DNA from: an uncultured Photobacterium sp.
GTDB taxonomy: Bacteria; Pseudomonadota; Gammaproteobacteria; Enterobacterales; Vibrionaceae
Assembly (NCBI GenBank): GCA_947039005.1
Contig: CAMQXY010000011.1
Location: 1-47,262 of the forward strand
Length of the DNA stretch: 47,262 nucleotides
Reading direction: 5' to 3'
In this document: positions 37,177 to 45,243 of the stretch, piece by piece
Layout: every line of letters starts with the position of its first letter
Position numbering within the stretch: the first letter of the stretch is position 1
Made by a program: the position numbers and the translations under genes
Notes under the pieces: generated by a model
What the model was told of the DNA's origin: nothing
Database searches by the model: none
Seen by the model: only the letters and a program-made list of their open reading frames with translations

Positions 37177-38409
37177 ATGGCAATAGTGTCTCTCAATAAA
37201 GCAAAAATCAAAATCCTTCTGTTAGAAGGTCTCCATCCATCTACCGTCGAAGTATTTCAACAAGCAGGCTATAGCAATATTGAATACCACAAAGGATCTC
37301 TCGATGGTGATCAATTATTAGACGCAGTCAAAGATGCCCATTTCATTGGTATTCGCTCTCGCACCCAATTAACACCTGAAGTGTTTGCCGCCGCAAAAAA
37401 ACTGACCGCCGTCGGCTGTTTCTGTATTGGTACTAATCAAGTTGATTTAGAAGAAGCAATGCGCCGTGGTGTCCCTGTTTTCAATGCCCCTTTTTCCAAT
37501 ACCCGTAGTGTTGCTGAACTTGTTCTGGGTGAAATTCTATTACTATTGCGCGGGATCCCTGAAAAAAATGCCAAGGCGCACCGAGGCGAATGGTTCAAAT
37601 CTGCCGATCACTCATTTGAAGCCCGCGGTAAAACATTAGGAATTATTGGTTACGGTCACATTGGTACTCAATTGGGTATTTTGGCTGAAAACTTAGGAAT
37701 GCGAGTCTGCTTCTATGACATTGAAACTAAGCTCTCATTAGGTAATGCGACCCAAATAAGTTCTTTATCTGAACTACTCAATAAATCCGATGTGGTAAGC
37801 TTACATGTGCCCGAAACACAAGGTACGGCTAACTTAATGGGTGTTGAAGAGTTTGCACGCATGAAACCAGGTGCGATATTTATTAATGCGGCACGTGGTA
37901 CGGTAGTGGATATTGATGCATTGTGTAGCGCATTAGAAAGCAAGCATATTGCAGGTGCTGCAATTGATGTATTCCCGATTGAACCACAAACTAATAATAA
38001 TCCGTTTAAATCACCACTGATGCAGTTTGATAATGTAATTTTAACCCCACATATTGGCGGCTCAACCCATGAAGCCCAAGAAAACATCGGGATTGAAGTT
38101 GCGGGTAAGTTAGTAAAATACTCCGATAACGGTTCGACATTATCAGCGGTTGGCTTTCCTGAAGTATCACTACCAGAGCACCATCACGGTTGTTCTCGCC
38201 TACTGCATATTCACCACAACCGCCCAGGGGTATTAAATCAGATCACCACGATTTTTGCGTCGGAAGGGATTAACATTGCCGCCCAATTCTTACAAACAGG
38301 TGCGGAAGTCGGTTATGTCGTCATTGATGTTGAAACTGAACGCTCAAAAGAAGCACTACAGCAACTTAAATCAATCGAAGGTACTATTCGCGCCCGCATC
38401 CTGCACTAA
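37177..38409 (+). CDS. serA: D-3-phosphoglycerate dehydrogenase
   Basis: First enzyme of serine synthesis: oxidises 3-phosphoglycerate to 3-phosphohydroxypyruvate with NAD. 410 residues, identical in length to E. coli. The substrate-binding part holds GCFCIGTNQVDL and NAPFSNTRSVAELV. The NAD domain has LGIIGYGHIGTQLG, the catalytic Arg is in NAARGTVVD, and the catalytic His is in LTPHIGGSTHEAQENIG. A C-terminal ACT domain (about 335-410, HIHHNRPGVLNQI) mediates allosteric inhibition by serine. AAGGAT precedes the start. It ends in tandem hairpins. Confidence 0.98.
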   Translation: MAIVSLNKAKIKILLLEGLHPSTVEVFQQAGYSNIEYHKGSLDGDQLLDAVKDAHFIGIRSRTQLTPEVFAAAKKLTAVGCFCIGTNQVDLEEAMRRGVPVFNAPFSNTRSVAELVLGEILLLLRGIPEKNAKAHRGEWFKSADHSFEARGKTLGIIGYGHIGTQLGILAENLGMRVCFYDIETKLSLGNATQISSLSELLNKSDVVSLHVPETQGTANLMGVEEFARMKPGAIFINAARGTVVDIDALCSALESKHIAGAAIDVFPIEPQTNNNPFKSPLMQFDNVILTPHIGGSTHEAQENIGIEVAGKLVKYSDNGSTLSAVGFPEVSLPEHHHGCSRLLHIHHNRPGVLNQITTIFASEGINIAAQFLQTGAEVGYVVIDVETERSKEALQQLKSIEGTIRARILH

Positions 38410-38431
38410 GTGGTTAACCGTTTAACCACTT
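38408..38431 (+). repeat. Perfect 10-bp hairpin starting within the serA stop codon
   Basis: AAGTGGTTAA (38408-38417) and TTAACCACTT (38422-38431) separated by CCGT. It begins with the last two bases of the serA stop codon and precedes the true terminator by 10 nt. It may stabilise the mRNA 3' end or act as a pause. Confidence 0.7.
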
Positions 38432-38440
38432 AACAACGAC

Positions 38441-38468
38441 AAAGGAGAGCATAATGCTCTCCTTTTTT
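38441..38468. terminator. Terminator of serA
   Basis: AAAGGAGAGCA pairs with TGCTCTCCTTT (11 bp, 3-nt loop), with a six-base T-run on the plus strand. Convergent yggE ends at 38510, so it may also limit leftward transcription, although the A-run on that side is short. Confidence 0.9.
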
Positions 38469-38509
38469 ATTGCCATTTAATCTATGTTGGTATTATTTTT
38501 ATACTTAGA

Positions 38510-39232
38510 TTATTTTTCGGCTAATTTAAAGATCACATTCACACTGTCTTTAATTACAATATTATTATCAGTGTAACTTTGATCAACTGCCCCTCTACTC
38601 ATACTGCTATACATCACTTCATCATTACTACGACGGTACGGCATTGGCTGGCTATTGGTATTGTAATCAATCTGCCATACACCATCGATCTTATTATCAA
38701 ACCCTTGCGCTAATGATGCTGCAACTTGCTTAGCATTCTCAATCGCTTTTTGTCGTGCTTGGCGCTGATATTTCGCAGGATCTGACACTTTCAAATCAAT
38801 ATTATTAATTTGATTAATGCCATTACCAAGTGCGTCATCTAAATAGGTATTAAGTTTGGTTAACTGGTGAACCGTCACCTCAACATTACGATTGGCTCTA
38901 AAGCCTAACAATTGAGGTTGTTGATCTTTCGGGTAGTTATATTGTGCCGATAATGAAATATTAGCGCTATTAATGTCTTTTTTATCTACGCCGGCTGCTT
39001 GTAAACGCTCAATAAACTTCGTTACCGCTTGATCGACGGCTAACTTAGCATCCACCGCTGTTTTCTTGGTTTCAACCACATTAACGGAAAATACTGCCAT
39101 ATCAGGCTTCACAACCACTTCGCCGCGACCTGTTGTCTCTAAGTGAGGAAATGGAATATCTGCCGCCATTGCAGCAGTTGAAACAAACGCACTAGCGCCA
39201 AGTACCATCATCGCTAAACATTTCTTTTTCAT
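38510..39232 (-). CDS. yggE: SIMPL-domain periplasmic protein YggE
   Basis: Periplasmic oxidative-stress defence protein of the SIMPL (DUF541) family; the biochemical role is unsettled. A signal peptide ends near residue 23 (VSTAAMA-AD). The SIMPL domain (about 27-238) begins HLETTGRGEVVVKPDMAVFSVNVVETKKTA, contains AQYNYPKDQQPQLLGFRANRNVEVTV and YQRQARQKAIENAKQVAASLA, and ends DNNIVIKDSVNVIFKL. 240 residues (E. coli YggE 246). As in E. coli it lies near mscS-fbaA-pgk-epd, but argO and argP of that region are absent here. Confidence 0.92.
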   Translation of the reverse strand: MKKKCLAMMVLGASAFVSTAAMAADIPFPHLETTGRGEVVVKPDMAVFSVNVVETKKTAVDAKLAVDQAVTKFIERLQAAGVDKKDINSANISLSAQYNYPKDQQPQLLGFRANRNVEVTVHQLTKLNTYLDDALGNGINQINNIDLKVSDPAKYQRQARQKAIENAKQVAASLAQGFDNKIDGVWQIDYNTNSQPMPYRRSNDEVMYSSMSRGAVDQSYTDNNIVIKDSVNVIFKLAEK

Positions 39233-39381
39233 TATTCATCCTTTTATTTGTCGGGCAAGATTGTTATCTATTCACTACTACAATAATAAACAGATTAGCT
39301 TTTCTCGTAAATTATGCGGTTATGCTAACAAACTCCAAATATAATGAACACTGTTTTTTAATTACAGTTCAGTAAGCATTC

Positions 39382-39401
39382 AGCCATACTATAGTGTGGC
39401 T
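39382..39401. repeat. 20-bp near-perfect palindrome upstream of yggE
   Basis: AGCCATACTATAGTGTGGCT: every base pair is symmetrical except one T/G position on each side. It is 150 nt upstream of the yggE start and just past the mscS terminator, a position suited to an operator. The binding protein is unknown. Confidence 0.55.
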
Positions 39402-39440
39402 ACAATTATTATTGCGACCATTCGCTTTTATTTAGATAAA

Positions 39441-39467
39441 AAAAAGAAGCCCGCAGGCTTCTTTTTT
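39441..39467. terminator. Terminator of mscS
   Basis: AAAGAAGCC pairs with GGCTTCTTT around CGCA, flanked by an A-run and a T-run, so it works in both directions. It lies about 30 nt after the mscS stop codon. Confidence 0.9.
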
Positions 39468-39495
39468 AGTGTCATATAATTAAAAATTGAGCGAA

Positions 39496-40380
39496 TTAAG
39501 CGGCAACTTTATTTACATGCACATCCATCTGTGGGAATGGAATTTCGATACCTTCTTTATCAAGCTCTTCTTTGATCGCTTGGTTAAGATCGAAATATAC
39601 TGCCCAGTAATCAGGCGTGTTAACCCATGGACGTACCACGAAGTTAACAGAAGAATCAGCAAGCGCAACTACACCAATTGTTGGCTCAGGATCTTTAAGT
39701 ACGCGAGCATCAGCCGTTACTACACGACGCAACACTTCTTTAGTCTTCTGTAAATCAGCATTGTAAGAAACACCAATCACTAAATCGATACGACGGGTAT
39801 CATTACGAGAATAGTTAGTAATTGGGTTACCAATAATATGGGCGTTTGGCACGATAACGGTTTTGTTATCAGGTGTACGTAATTCAGTTGAGAAGATCTG
39901 AATAGATTCAACGGCACCAGCAACACCAGCAACTTCAACATAGTCGCCAGATTTGAATGGGCGGAAACCAACGATCAATACGCCAGCTGCAAAGTTTGAT
40001 AATGACCCTTGAAGAGCAAGACCAATAGCAAGACCTGCGGCACCAATAACAGCAACCACTGATGCAGTTTGAACACCAATACGACTCAAGGCTGCAATAA
40101 GAACAATCACGAATAATACATAACGCACTAGGCCATGAATAAATTCAACAACCGCGTTATCCATGTCTTTTTTGCGTAAAACTTTAGCAATTGTACCAGC
40201 AATCATTTTAACAATGATATTACCAATAAATAAAATCAGTAATGCTGAAACAATATTAACCGCATATTGAACTAATAGATCTTGGTTTTTAGTGATCCAA
40301 TTTCCTGCGTGCAATACACCGTTAGTCAGTGAGTTATCAGATATATGCTCAACAACCTTGTCAGTAACGCTCTCTGTCAT
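39496..40380 (-). CDS. mscS: Small-conductance mechanosensitive channel MscS
   Basis: Heptameric inner-membrane channel that opens under membrane tension to release solutes on osmotic downshock. 294 residues (E. coli 286). Membrane segments: TM1 about 36-60, TM2 about 76-100, and pore-lining TM3 about 104-140 with the Gly/Ala-rich SVVAVIGAAGLAIGLALQGSLSNFAAG. The cytoplasmic beta domain (FKSGDYVEVAGVAGAVESIQIFSTELRTPDN) and the alpha/beta vestibule domain follow. Located immediately upstream of yggE and downstream of fbaA, as in E. coli, but in its own transcription unit. Confidence 0.96.
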   Translation of the reverse strand: MTESVTDKVVEHISDNSLTNGVLHAGNWITKNQDLLVQYAVNIVSALLILFIGNIIVKMIAGTIAKVLRKKDMDNAVVEFIHGLVRYVLFVIVLIAALSRIGVQTASVVAVIGAAGLAIGLALQGSLSNFAAGVLIVGFRPFKSGDYVEVAGVAGAVESIQIFSTELRTPDNKTVIVPNAHIIGNPITNYSRNDTRRIDLVIGVSYNADLQKTKEVLRRVVTADARVLKDPEPTIGVVALADSSVNFVVRPWVNTPDYWAVYFDLNQAIKEELDKEGIEIPFPQMDVHVNKVAA

Positions 40381-40437
40381 GAAGGTATCTCTCTAAAAGT
40401 ATAACAATAATAAAATATGGCTTAATGAGTAAATCAT

Positions 40438-40458
40438 ACAGTAAACAGTAAACAGTAA
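40438..40458. repeat. Three tandem copies of the heptamer ACAGTAA
   Basis: Three perfect head-to-tail copies (40438-40444, 40445-40451, 40452-40458) in the mscS upstream region. This is a simple tandem repeat that could change copy number by slippage and sits where the mscS promoter or leader is expected. Confidence 0.75.
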
Positions 40459-40675
40459 AAAATAACATTACAGCAATAAATTTGATATCAGATAACAATC
40501 ACTGCCAATGCTGTAGTGGGCATAAGAATCAGCATCAAACATTCTAACATCAAAGAAACGGTGCATTATTAATCCTTTATTAGCCATTTGCCTAGTAAAA
40601 AAAATCGAACAATCATAAAAAAATATAAATCGTTAACTATCGAAAAATAATGCTAACTGCTTATCACATACAAAA

Positions 40676-40699
40676 AAAAGCCCACCGAAGTGGGCTTTT
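40676..40699 (-). terminator. Terminator of fbaA
   Basis: AAAAGCCCAC pairs with GTGGGCTTTT. On the minus strand the loop is TTCG and a T-run follows. It is 30 nt after the fbaA stop codon. Confidence 0.93.
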
Positions 40700-40728
40700 T
40701 CACATTTTATGTTACTACGAAATCGAAA

Positions 40729-41805
40729 TTATAGAACGTCGATTGCGTTTAGGTCAGAGAATGCTTTCTCTAGACGCTCAACCATTGATACTTGACCAGC
40801 ACGTAACCATACGCGTGGATCATAGTATTTCTTGTTAGGCGCTGACTCACCCGTTGGGTTGCCGATTTGACCTTGTAGGTAATCGTGGTTTTCAGCTTCG
40901 TAACGACGGATACCGTCCCATGCAGCCCACTGTGTATCAGTATCGATGTTCATTTTGATAACACCGTAACCGATAGACTCTTGGATTTCAGCTTCAGAAG
41001 AACCTGAACCACCGTGGAATACGAAGTTTAGAGAGTTAGTTGGTAGACCAAACTTCTCTGAAACGTATGTTTGAGAATCACGTAGGATAGTAGGAGTAAG
41101 TACTACGTTACCCGCTTGGTAAACACCGTGTACGTTACCGAAAGATGCAGCGATAGTGAAACGAGGGCTAACTGCGTTTAGTTGCTCGTATGCGTATGCA
41201 ACATCTTCAGGAGAAGTGTATAGCTCAGAAGAATCCATATCTGAGTTATCAACACCGTCTTCTTCGCCACCAGTACAACCTAATTCGATTTCTAGTGTCA
41301 TGTTCATCTTAGCCATACGCGCAAGGTATTTAGCTGAGATTGCGATGTTATCTTCTAGAGACTCTTCAGAAAGGTCGATCATGTGAGAAGAGAACAATGG
41401 CTTACCAGTTTGTGCGAAGAACTCTTCACCAGCGTCTAGTAGACCGTCGATCCAAGGAAGAAGTTTCTTAGCCGCGTGGTCAGTGTGAAGAATTACAGGA
41501 ACGCCGTAAGACTCAGCAACCGCGTGAACGTACTTAGCACCAGCAACAGCACCAAGAATTTGAGGGCCTTGACCTTCAAGCTTCAGGCCTTTACCAGCGA
41601 AGAATTGTGCGCCACCGTTAGAGAACTGAACGATAACTGGTGCTTTAGCTTTAGCAGCAGCTTCAAGAACAGCGTTCACTGAATCAGTACCGATACAGTT
41701 AACAGCAGGTAGAGCAAATTTGTTTTCTTTTGCTACAGCAAAAACTTTCTGTAGGTCGTCGCCAGAAATAACACCAGGTTTTACAAAATCGAAGATCTTA
41801 GACAT
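40729..41805 (-). CDS. fbaA: Class II fructose-bisphosphate aldolase
   Basis: Zinc-dependent aldolase that splits fructose 1,6-bisphosphate in glycolysis and runs backward in gluconeogenesis. 358 residues (E. coli 359). Catalytic Asp109 and zinc ligand His110 are in VILHTDHAAKKLLPW. ELGCTGGEEDGVDN, SFGNVHGVYQAGNV and NFVFHGGSGSSEAEIQ contain further zinc and substrate ligands. Codon bias is strong, consistent with high expression. It follows pgk across 159 nt that hold a promoter and two LacI-type palindromes, so it can be expressed separately from pgk. Confidence 0.98.
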   Translation of the reverse strand: MSKIFDFVKPGVISGDDLQKVFAVAKENKFALPAVNCIGTDSVNAVLEAAAKAKAPVIVQFSNGGAQFFAGKGLKLEGQGPQILGAVAGAKYVHAVAESYGVPVILHTDHAAKKLLPWIDGLLDAGEEFFAQTGKPLFSSHMIDLSEESLEDNIAISAKYLARMAKMNMTLEIELGCTGGEEDGVDNSDMDSSELYTSPEDVAYAYEQLNAVSPRFTIAASFGNVHGVYQAGNVVLTPTILRDSQTYVSEKFGLPTNSLNFVFHGGSGSSEAEIQESIGYGVIKMNIDTDTQWAAWDGIRRYEAENHDYLQGQIGNPTGESAPNKKYYDPRVWLRAGQVSMVERLEKAFSDLNAIDVL

Positions 41806-41851
41806 AACAATAGTCCTATATTTACTTTGTTGTCTGTGGAAAAATTTTTGT

Positions 41852-41863
41852 GCAAACGTTTGC
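41852..41863. promoter_or_regulatory. LacI/GalR-type operator, downstream site of the fbaA promoter
   Basis: Perfect 12-bp palindrome GCAAACGTTTGC with the central CG step typical of LacI-family sites. It sits just downstream of the predicted fbaA start (about +5 to +16). The core resembles PurR sites (CGCAAACGTTTGCG type) and is related to Cra sites (TGAAACGTTTCA type); which repressor binds is not decidable by eye. Confidence 0.62.
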
Positions 41864-41874
41864 GGTAAGCCTGT

Positions 41875-41903
41875 ATTTTACTGAAACATGCCCATTATCA
41901 CAA
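41875..41903 (-). promoter_or_regulatory. Sigma-70-type promoter of fbaA
   Basis: On the minus strand TTGTGA (41903-41898), a 17-nt spacer, then TAAAAT (41880-41875). The predicted start near 41868 gives a leader of about 63 nt. The -35 overlaps the upstream operator, and the downstream operator covers the initial transcribed bases. Confidence 0.62.
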
Positions 41904-41909
41904 ACGTTT
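41902..41909. promoter_or_regulatory. Second LacI/GalR-type half-palindrome at the fbaA -35
   Basis: AAACGTTT core (41902-41909), within CAAACGTTTA. Its centre is 48 bp from the centre of the first palindrome, and it touches the fbaA -35 hexamer. Less complete than the first site. Confidence 0.5.
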
Positions 41910-41964
41910 AAACGCGGAAGCTAGATTTATTCTTACAAATACATAAGCTTCCACGCCAAATAAA

Positions 41965-43128
41965 TTATGCTTTAGCGCGAGCTTCTAGCATTTCAACTGC
42001 TGGCAATTTCTTGCCTTCAACGAACTCAAGGAAAGCACCGCCACCAGTAGAGATGTAAGATACTTTATCTTTGATGCCGTACTTGTCGATAGCTGCTAGT
42101 GTGTCACCGCCGCCTGCAACAGAGAAACCAGCAGATGCTGCGATTGCGTTAGCAACAACTTCAGTACCTTTACCGAATTGCTCAATCTCAAATACGCCAA
42201 CTGGACCATTCCAAAGAATAGTTTTCGCGTTCATGATGATATCTGCAAGTGCTTGAGCTGAATCAGGACCAAGGTCAAGAACCATGTCGTCAGCTGCAAT
42301 CTCAGTTGATGCTTTGATAGTTGCAACAGCAGTATCAGAGAACTCTTTTGCACATACAACATCAGTAGCAACTGGAATAGCAGTGTTTGCCATCAGTGCT
42401 TGTGCTGTTGGGATAAGATCAGCTTCGTAAAGTGACTTACCTACATCGTTGCCTTCAGCTGCGATGAATGTGTTAGCAATACCACCACCAACAACGATTT
42501 GGTCAGCAATCTTAGCTAGTGACTCAAGAACTGTTAGTTTAGTTGATACTTTAGAACCACCAACGATAGCAACCATTGGACGTGCTGGGTTATCCATTGC
42601 TTTACCTAGCGCTTCTAGTTCGCCAGCAAGTAGTGGACCTGCACATGCTACAGGTGCAAACATACCTACACCGTAAGTAGATGCTTGTGCACGGTGAGCC
42701 GTACCGAATGCATCCATTACGAATACGTCACAAAGTGCAGCGTATTTCTTAGATAGTTCGTCTTCGTTCTTCTTCTCGCCCTTGTTAAAACGTACGTTTT
42801 CAAGAACAACAAGCTCGCCTGCGTTTAGCTCAAGACCATCAAGGTAATCTTTTGCTAATTTAACGTCACAATCTAGTGCGTCATTTAAGTAGTTAACTAC
42901 AGGCTGTAGAGAGAATTCTTCTGCGTATTCGCCTTCCGTTGGACGACCTAGGTGAGAAGTAACCATTACTTTAGCGCCTGCTTCTAAGCAGCGCTGAATA
43001 GTAGGTAAAGATGCAAGGATACGTGCATCTGAAGTTACTTTACCGTCTTTTACTGGCACGTTTAGGTCAGCACGAATAAATACACGCTTACCAGCTAGAT
43101 CCAGATCAGTCATCTTGATTACAGACAT
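41965..43128 (-). CDS. pgk: Phosphoglycerate kinase
   Basis: Transfers phosphate between 1,3-bisphosphoglycerate and ADP. Start at [25 protein letters not shown] (43128), with GAGGGC 5 nt upstream; 387 residues, equal to E. coli. Substrate loop [20 protein letters not shown], the hinge [11 protein letters not shown] and [12 protein letters not shown] are in the N-terminal domain. [14 protein letters not shown], the nucleotide-binding NGPVGVFE and the C-terminal GGGDTLAAI and [14 protein letters not shown] are in the C-terminal domain. It follows epd by 85 nt, the conserved epd-pgk-fbaA order. Confidence 0.98.
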   Translation of the reverse strand: MSVIKMTDLDLAGKRVFIRADLNVPVKDGKVTSDARILASLPTIQRCLEAGAKVMVTSHLGRPTEGEYAEEFSLQPVVNYLNDALDCDVKLAKDYLDGLELNAGELVVLENVRFNKGEKKNEDELSKKYAALCDVFVMDAFGTAHRAQASTYGVGMFAPVACAGPLLAGELEALGKAMDNPARPMVAIVGGSKVSTKLTVLESLAKIADQIVVGGGIANTFIAAEGNDVGKSLYEADLIPTAQALMANTAIPVATDVVCAKEFSDTAVATIKASTEIAADDMVLDLGPDSAQALADIIMNAKTILWNGPVGVFEIEQFGKGTEVVANAIAASAGFSVAGGGDTLAAIDKYGIKDKVSYISTGGGAFLEFVEGKKLPAVEMLEARAKA

Positions 43129-43213
43129 GTTTTGCCCTCTCAACATTATTTAAAATAAAAGTTCATAAATTTCACGGCTCGGCGTCACTGCCAAACCCAA
43201 GAATTCTTACTAG

Positions 43214-44266
43214 TTATTTTGACGGCGTTGCAGCAGAGTTATCTGTTGCCGCCATTGCTAACGCAGTATCTAACATACGATTTGCAAATCCCCATTCATT
43301 ATCACACCACACCAGCATTTTTATTAAATGCTGACCGCTAACGCGGGTTTGGGTGCCATCAACAATCGCGCTATGAGGATCGTGATTGAAGTCAATCGAC
43401 ACCAATGGTGCTTCGGTATAAGCCACTATACCCTTTAATGTACAACGAGACGCATTCAATAATGCTTGATTTACGTCATTAAGTTTCACATTTGTTGAAA
43501 CAGTAACCGTTAAATCCATAGCGGTGACATTTATTGTGGGCACCCTCACAGAAATCGCTTCAAATTTGTCAGAAAATTTCGGAAAAATACGACCGATACC
43601 TAAATGTAATTTGGTATCTACTGGGATAATGGATTGGCTAGCAGCACGCGTTCGGCGTAAATCAGGATGATAAGCATCAATAACTTGCTGATCATTCATT
43701 GCAGAGTGAATTGAAGTTATTGCGCCCGTTTCAATACCGAAACAATCATCCAACACTTGAATGATGGGCACGATGCAATTCGTCGTACAAGAGCCGTTAG
43801 AAACAATCGTGTGTTGCGGAGTTAACTGTTGATGGTTAACGCCATATATCACAGTAAAATCAATGTCTTTGGCAGCAGGATGGGAAAATAACACTTTGTT
43901 AGCGCCAGCATATATGTGGGCTAAGCCATCAGCACGAGAGCCTAAGTGACCAGTACAATCAAGGACGATATCGACATCCAAGTCATGCCACGGTAACAAT
44001 TTAGGATCGGGTTGATGAAGCAGGCGAATTTGATCGCGGTGACCATTTTCATGGGCAATAAAGAGATGCTCCTGGTCATGACTGACAGGCTTACCGAATC
44101 GTCCATGACTAGAATCATACTGAAGCAAGTGAGCCATCGCTTCTGGCTCAGCTAATTCATTGATCGCCACGACGTTAATCTGGTGATGTTTACCACTCTC
44201 GTACAATGCGCGTAGCACACTGCGACCGATGCGGCCGAATCCATTTATTGCGACTTTTAGTGTCAT
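43214..44266 (-). CDS. epd: Erythrose-4-phosphate dehydrogenase
   Basis: NAD-dependent oxidation of erythrose 4-phosphate to 4-phosphoerythronate, feeding the DXP-dependent vitamin B6 pathway that ends with PdxJ (also encoded here). Start at [25 protein letters not shown] (44266), giving 350 residues (E. coli 339); the frame is open for 14 more codons. Rossmann motif NGFGRIG, catalytic Cys160 in SNGSCTTNC, and [34 protein letters not shown], which differs from GAPDH and is typical of Epd. Upstream of pgk as in E. coli, supporting Epd over GapA. Confidence 0.95.
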   Translation of the reverse strand: MTLKVAINGFGRIGRSVLRALYESGKHHQINVVAINELAEPEAMAHLLQYDSSHGRFGKPVSHDQEHLFIAHENGHRDQIRLLHQPDPKLLPWHDLDVDIVLDCTGHLGSRADGLAHIYAGANKVLFSHPAAKDIDFTVIYGVNHQQLTPQHTIVSNGSCTTNCIVPIIQVLDDCFGIETGAITSIHSAMNDQQVIDAYHPDLRRTRAASQSIIPVDTKLHLGIGRIFPKFSDKFEAISVRVPTINVTAMDLTVTVSTNVKLNDVNQALLNASRCTLKGIVAYTEAPLVSIDFNHDPHSAIVDGTQTRVSGQHLIKMLVWCDNEWGFANRMLDTALAMAATDNSAATPSK

Positions 44267-44938
44267 ATCCGTGCTACAAAAAAACCAAGCCGCGTTAGTG
44301 TATACCAACCAAGATTGAGAATCACCATAATTGTGACAACTCTCCCTGCGTTTAATGAAATACTTACATAATCAAACACATAATCACATAAACTTGCATG
44401 GTTAAATATCGAAATGTGAATAGCTAACCACTATTAGCTACTATTAATGTCAATTTTTTATCATTCAATTTAGTTTTTTCTTGCTGTTTTAAATGCAAAA
44501 TAACCCCTAAGAAAAAGGGATAAAAGCGAGGTGTTATTTGCCATACAATACGCCGCTGCTTTGATTTACTTCCCTGTTTATTTATTCTTAATCACTTGCA
44601 CCTTTATCCCTATCAATAGACGATAAAAAAGCATTAATTTAATAGCAAAATTAAGAATAAAAACAAAAGCTGAACCATTCATACCAATGGCTACATCACT
44701 CAAGATCACCACAGATAGACCTTTACAAGCCTCACTTTTACAGAAATAATCAGCCCACTCTGTTGCTCAGCGTTATTAATGAAACATCAAGTCAAAGTAA
44801 AACCCTTAGAATATCTTCGTTAGTGTTGTCATCCTCTGTGTTTCCCTTAGCTTCATCGTCGCATTTAATAATCTACGCTTATCAGCAAAACCAGCGTTAT
44901 AAATAATAATGTTCATATTTTTACAGTAAGGGTTACAC
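44267..44938. other. Divergent region between epd and the cold-shock gene (about 670 nt)
   Basis: AT-rich with no convincing gene on either strand. It includes an imperfect hairpin with arms GCAAAATAACCCCT and AGGTGTTATTTGC (44495-44508 and 44529-44541). The part next to the cold-shock gene (about 44780-44938) may be a long structured leader, as such genes often have, but I could not recognise a cold box. Confidence 0.5.
44495..44541. repeat. Imperfect inverted repeat between epd and the cold-shock gene
   Basis: Left arm 44495-44508 and right arm 44529-44541 pair over about 12 positions with one bulge and one mismatch around a 20-nt loop. It is 229 nt upstream of epd and about 400 nt upstream of the cold-shock gene. 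Function unknown. Confidence 0.4.
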
Positions 44939-45151
44939 ATGTCGCATAAAGCAACGGGTTTAGTAAAGTGGTTTAGCGAAGAAAAAGGTTTTGGTTTTCT
45001 AACCCAAGACACTGGTAATGCAGATGTTTTCGTTCATAGCAGTGGCATTGCTGATAAAACATTAACTAAACTGCCAGAAGGTAAAAAAGTCTCTTTTGAT
45101 GTTGAGCACGGTCAAAAAGGTCTGCAAGCAATCAACGTTGTGGTTTTATAA
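44939..45151 (+). CDS. Cold-shock domain protein (CspA family)
   Basis: Single cold-shock domain RNA/DNA chaperone of 70 residues, the normal Csp size. RNP1-like motif KGFGFL (residues 17-22) and RNP2-like motif VFVHSS (residues 30-35) are present. The start is [20 protein letters not shown]. It ends in VVVL rather than the usual NVxxL, a minor difference. Strong ribosome-binding sequence TAAGGG 6 nt before the ATG. Several Csp paralogues usually occur, so no specific symbol is given. It is followed by a very strong terminator. Confidence 0.93.
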   Translation: MSHKATGLVKWFSEEKGFGFLTQDTGNADVFVHSSGIADKTLTKLPEGKKVSFDVEHGQKGLQAINVVVL

Positions 45152-45172
45152 TTATCATTTTATAGCCACAAA

Positions 45173-45206
45173 AAAAGACCACTGATAATGAAATCAGTGG
45201 TCTTTT
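45173..45206. terminator. Bidirectional terminator between the cold-shock and alcohol dehydrogenase genes
   Basis: A perfect 14-bp stem AAAAGACCACTGAT/ATCAGTGGTCTTTT with a 6-nt loop, with A-run and T-run on opposite sides. It serves the convergent cold-shock (plus) and alcohol dehydrogenase (minus) genes. Confidence 0.93.
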
Positions 45207-45243
45207 GTTTATCAAAGCGCGTAATTACTGATAGTCAGAGTAA

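Larger units (their letters stand above)
40381..40728. other. Intergenic region between mscS and fbaA (about 350 nt)
   Basis: Very AT-rich with no gene seen. It contains the fbaA terminator (40676-40699) and three tandem copies of ACAGTAA (40438-40458) about 60 nt upstream of mscS. The mscS promoter should lie here, but several AT-rich hexamers compete and I do not choose one. Confidence 0.55.

Noticed and set aside
41916-41952. GGAAGCT/AGCTTCC inverted repeat downstream of pgk
   Set aside because: Seven-base arms 23 nt apart without a T-run; too weak to call a terminator and likely incidental to the fbaA promoter region.
44806-45012. 68-codon minus-strand ORF over the cold-shock gene start
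   Set aside because: Antisense to the conserved cold-shock domain and its leader, with no homology.
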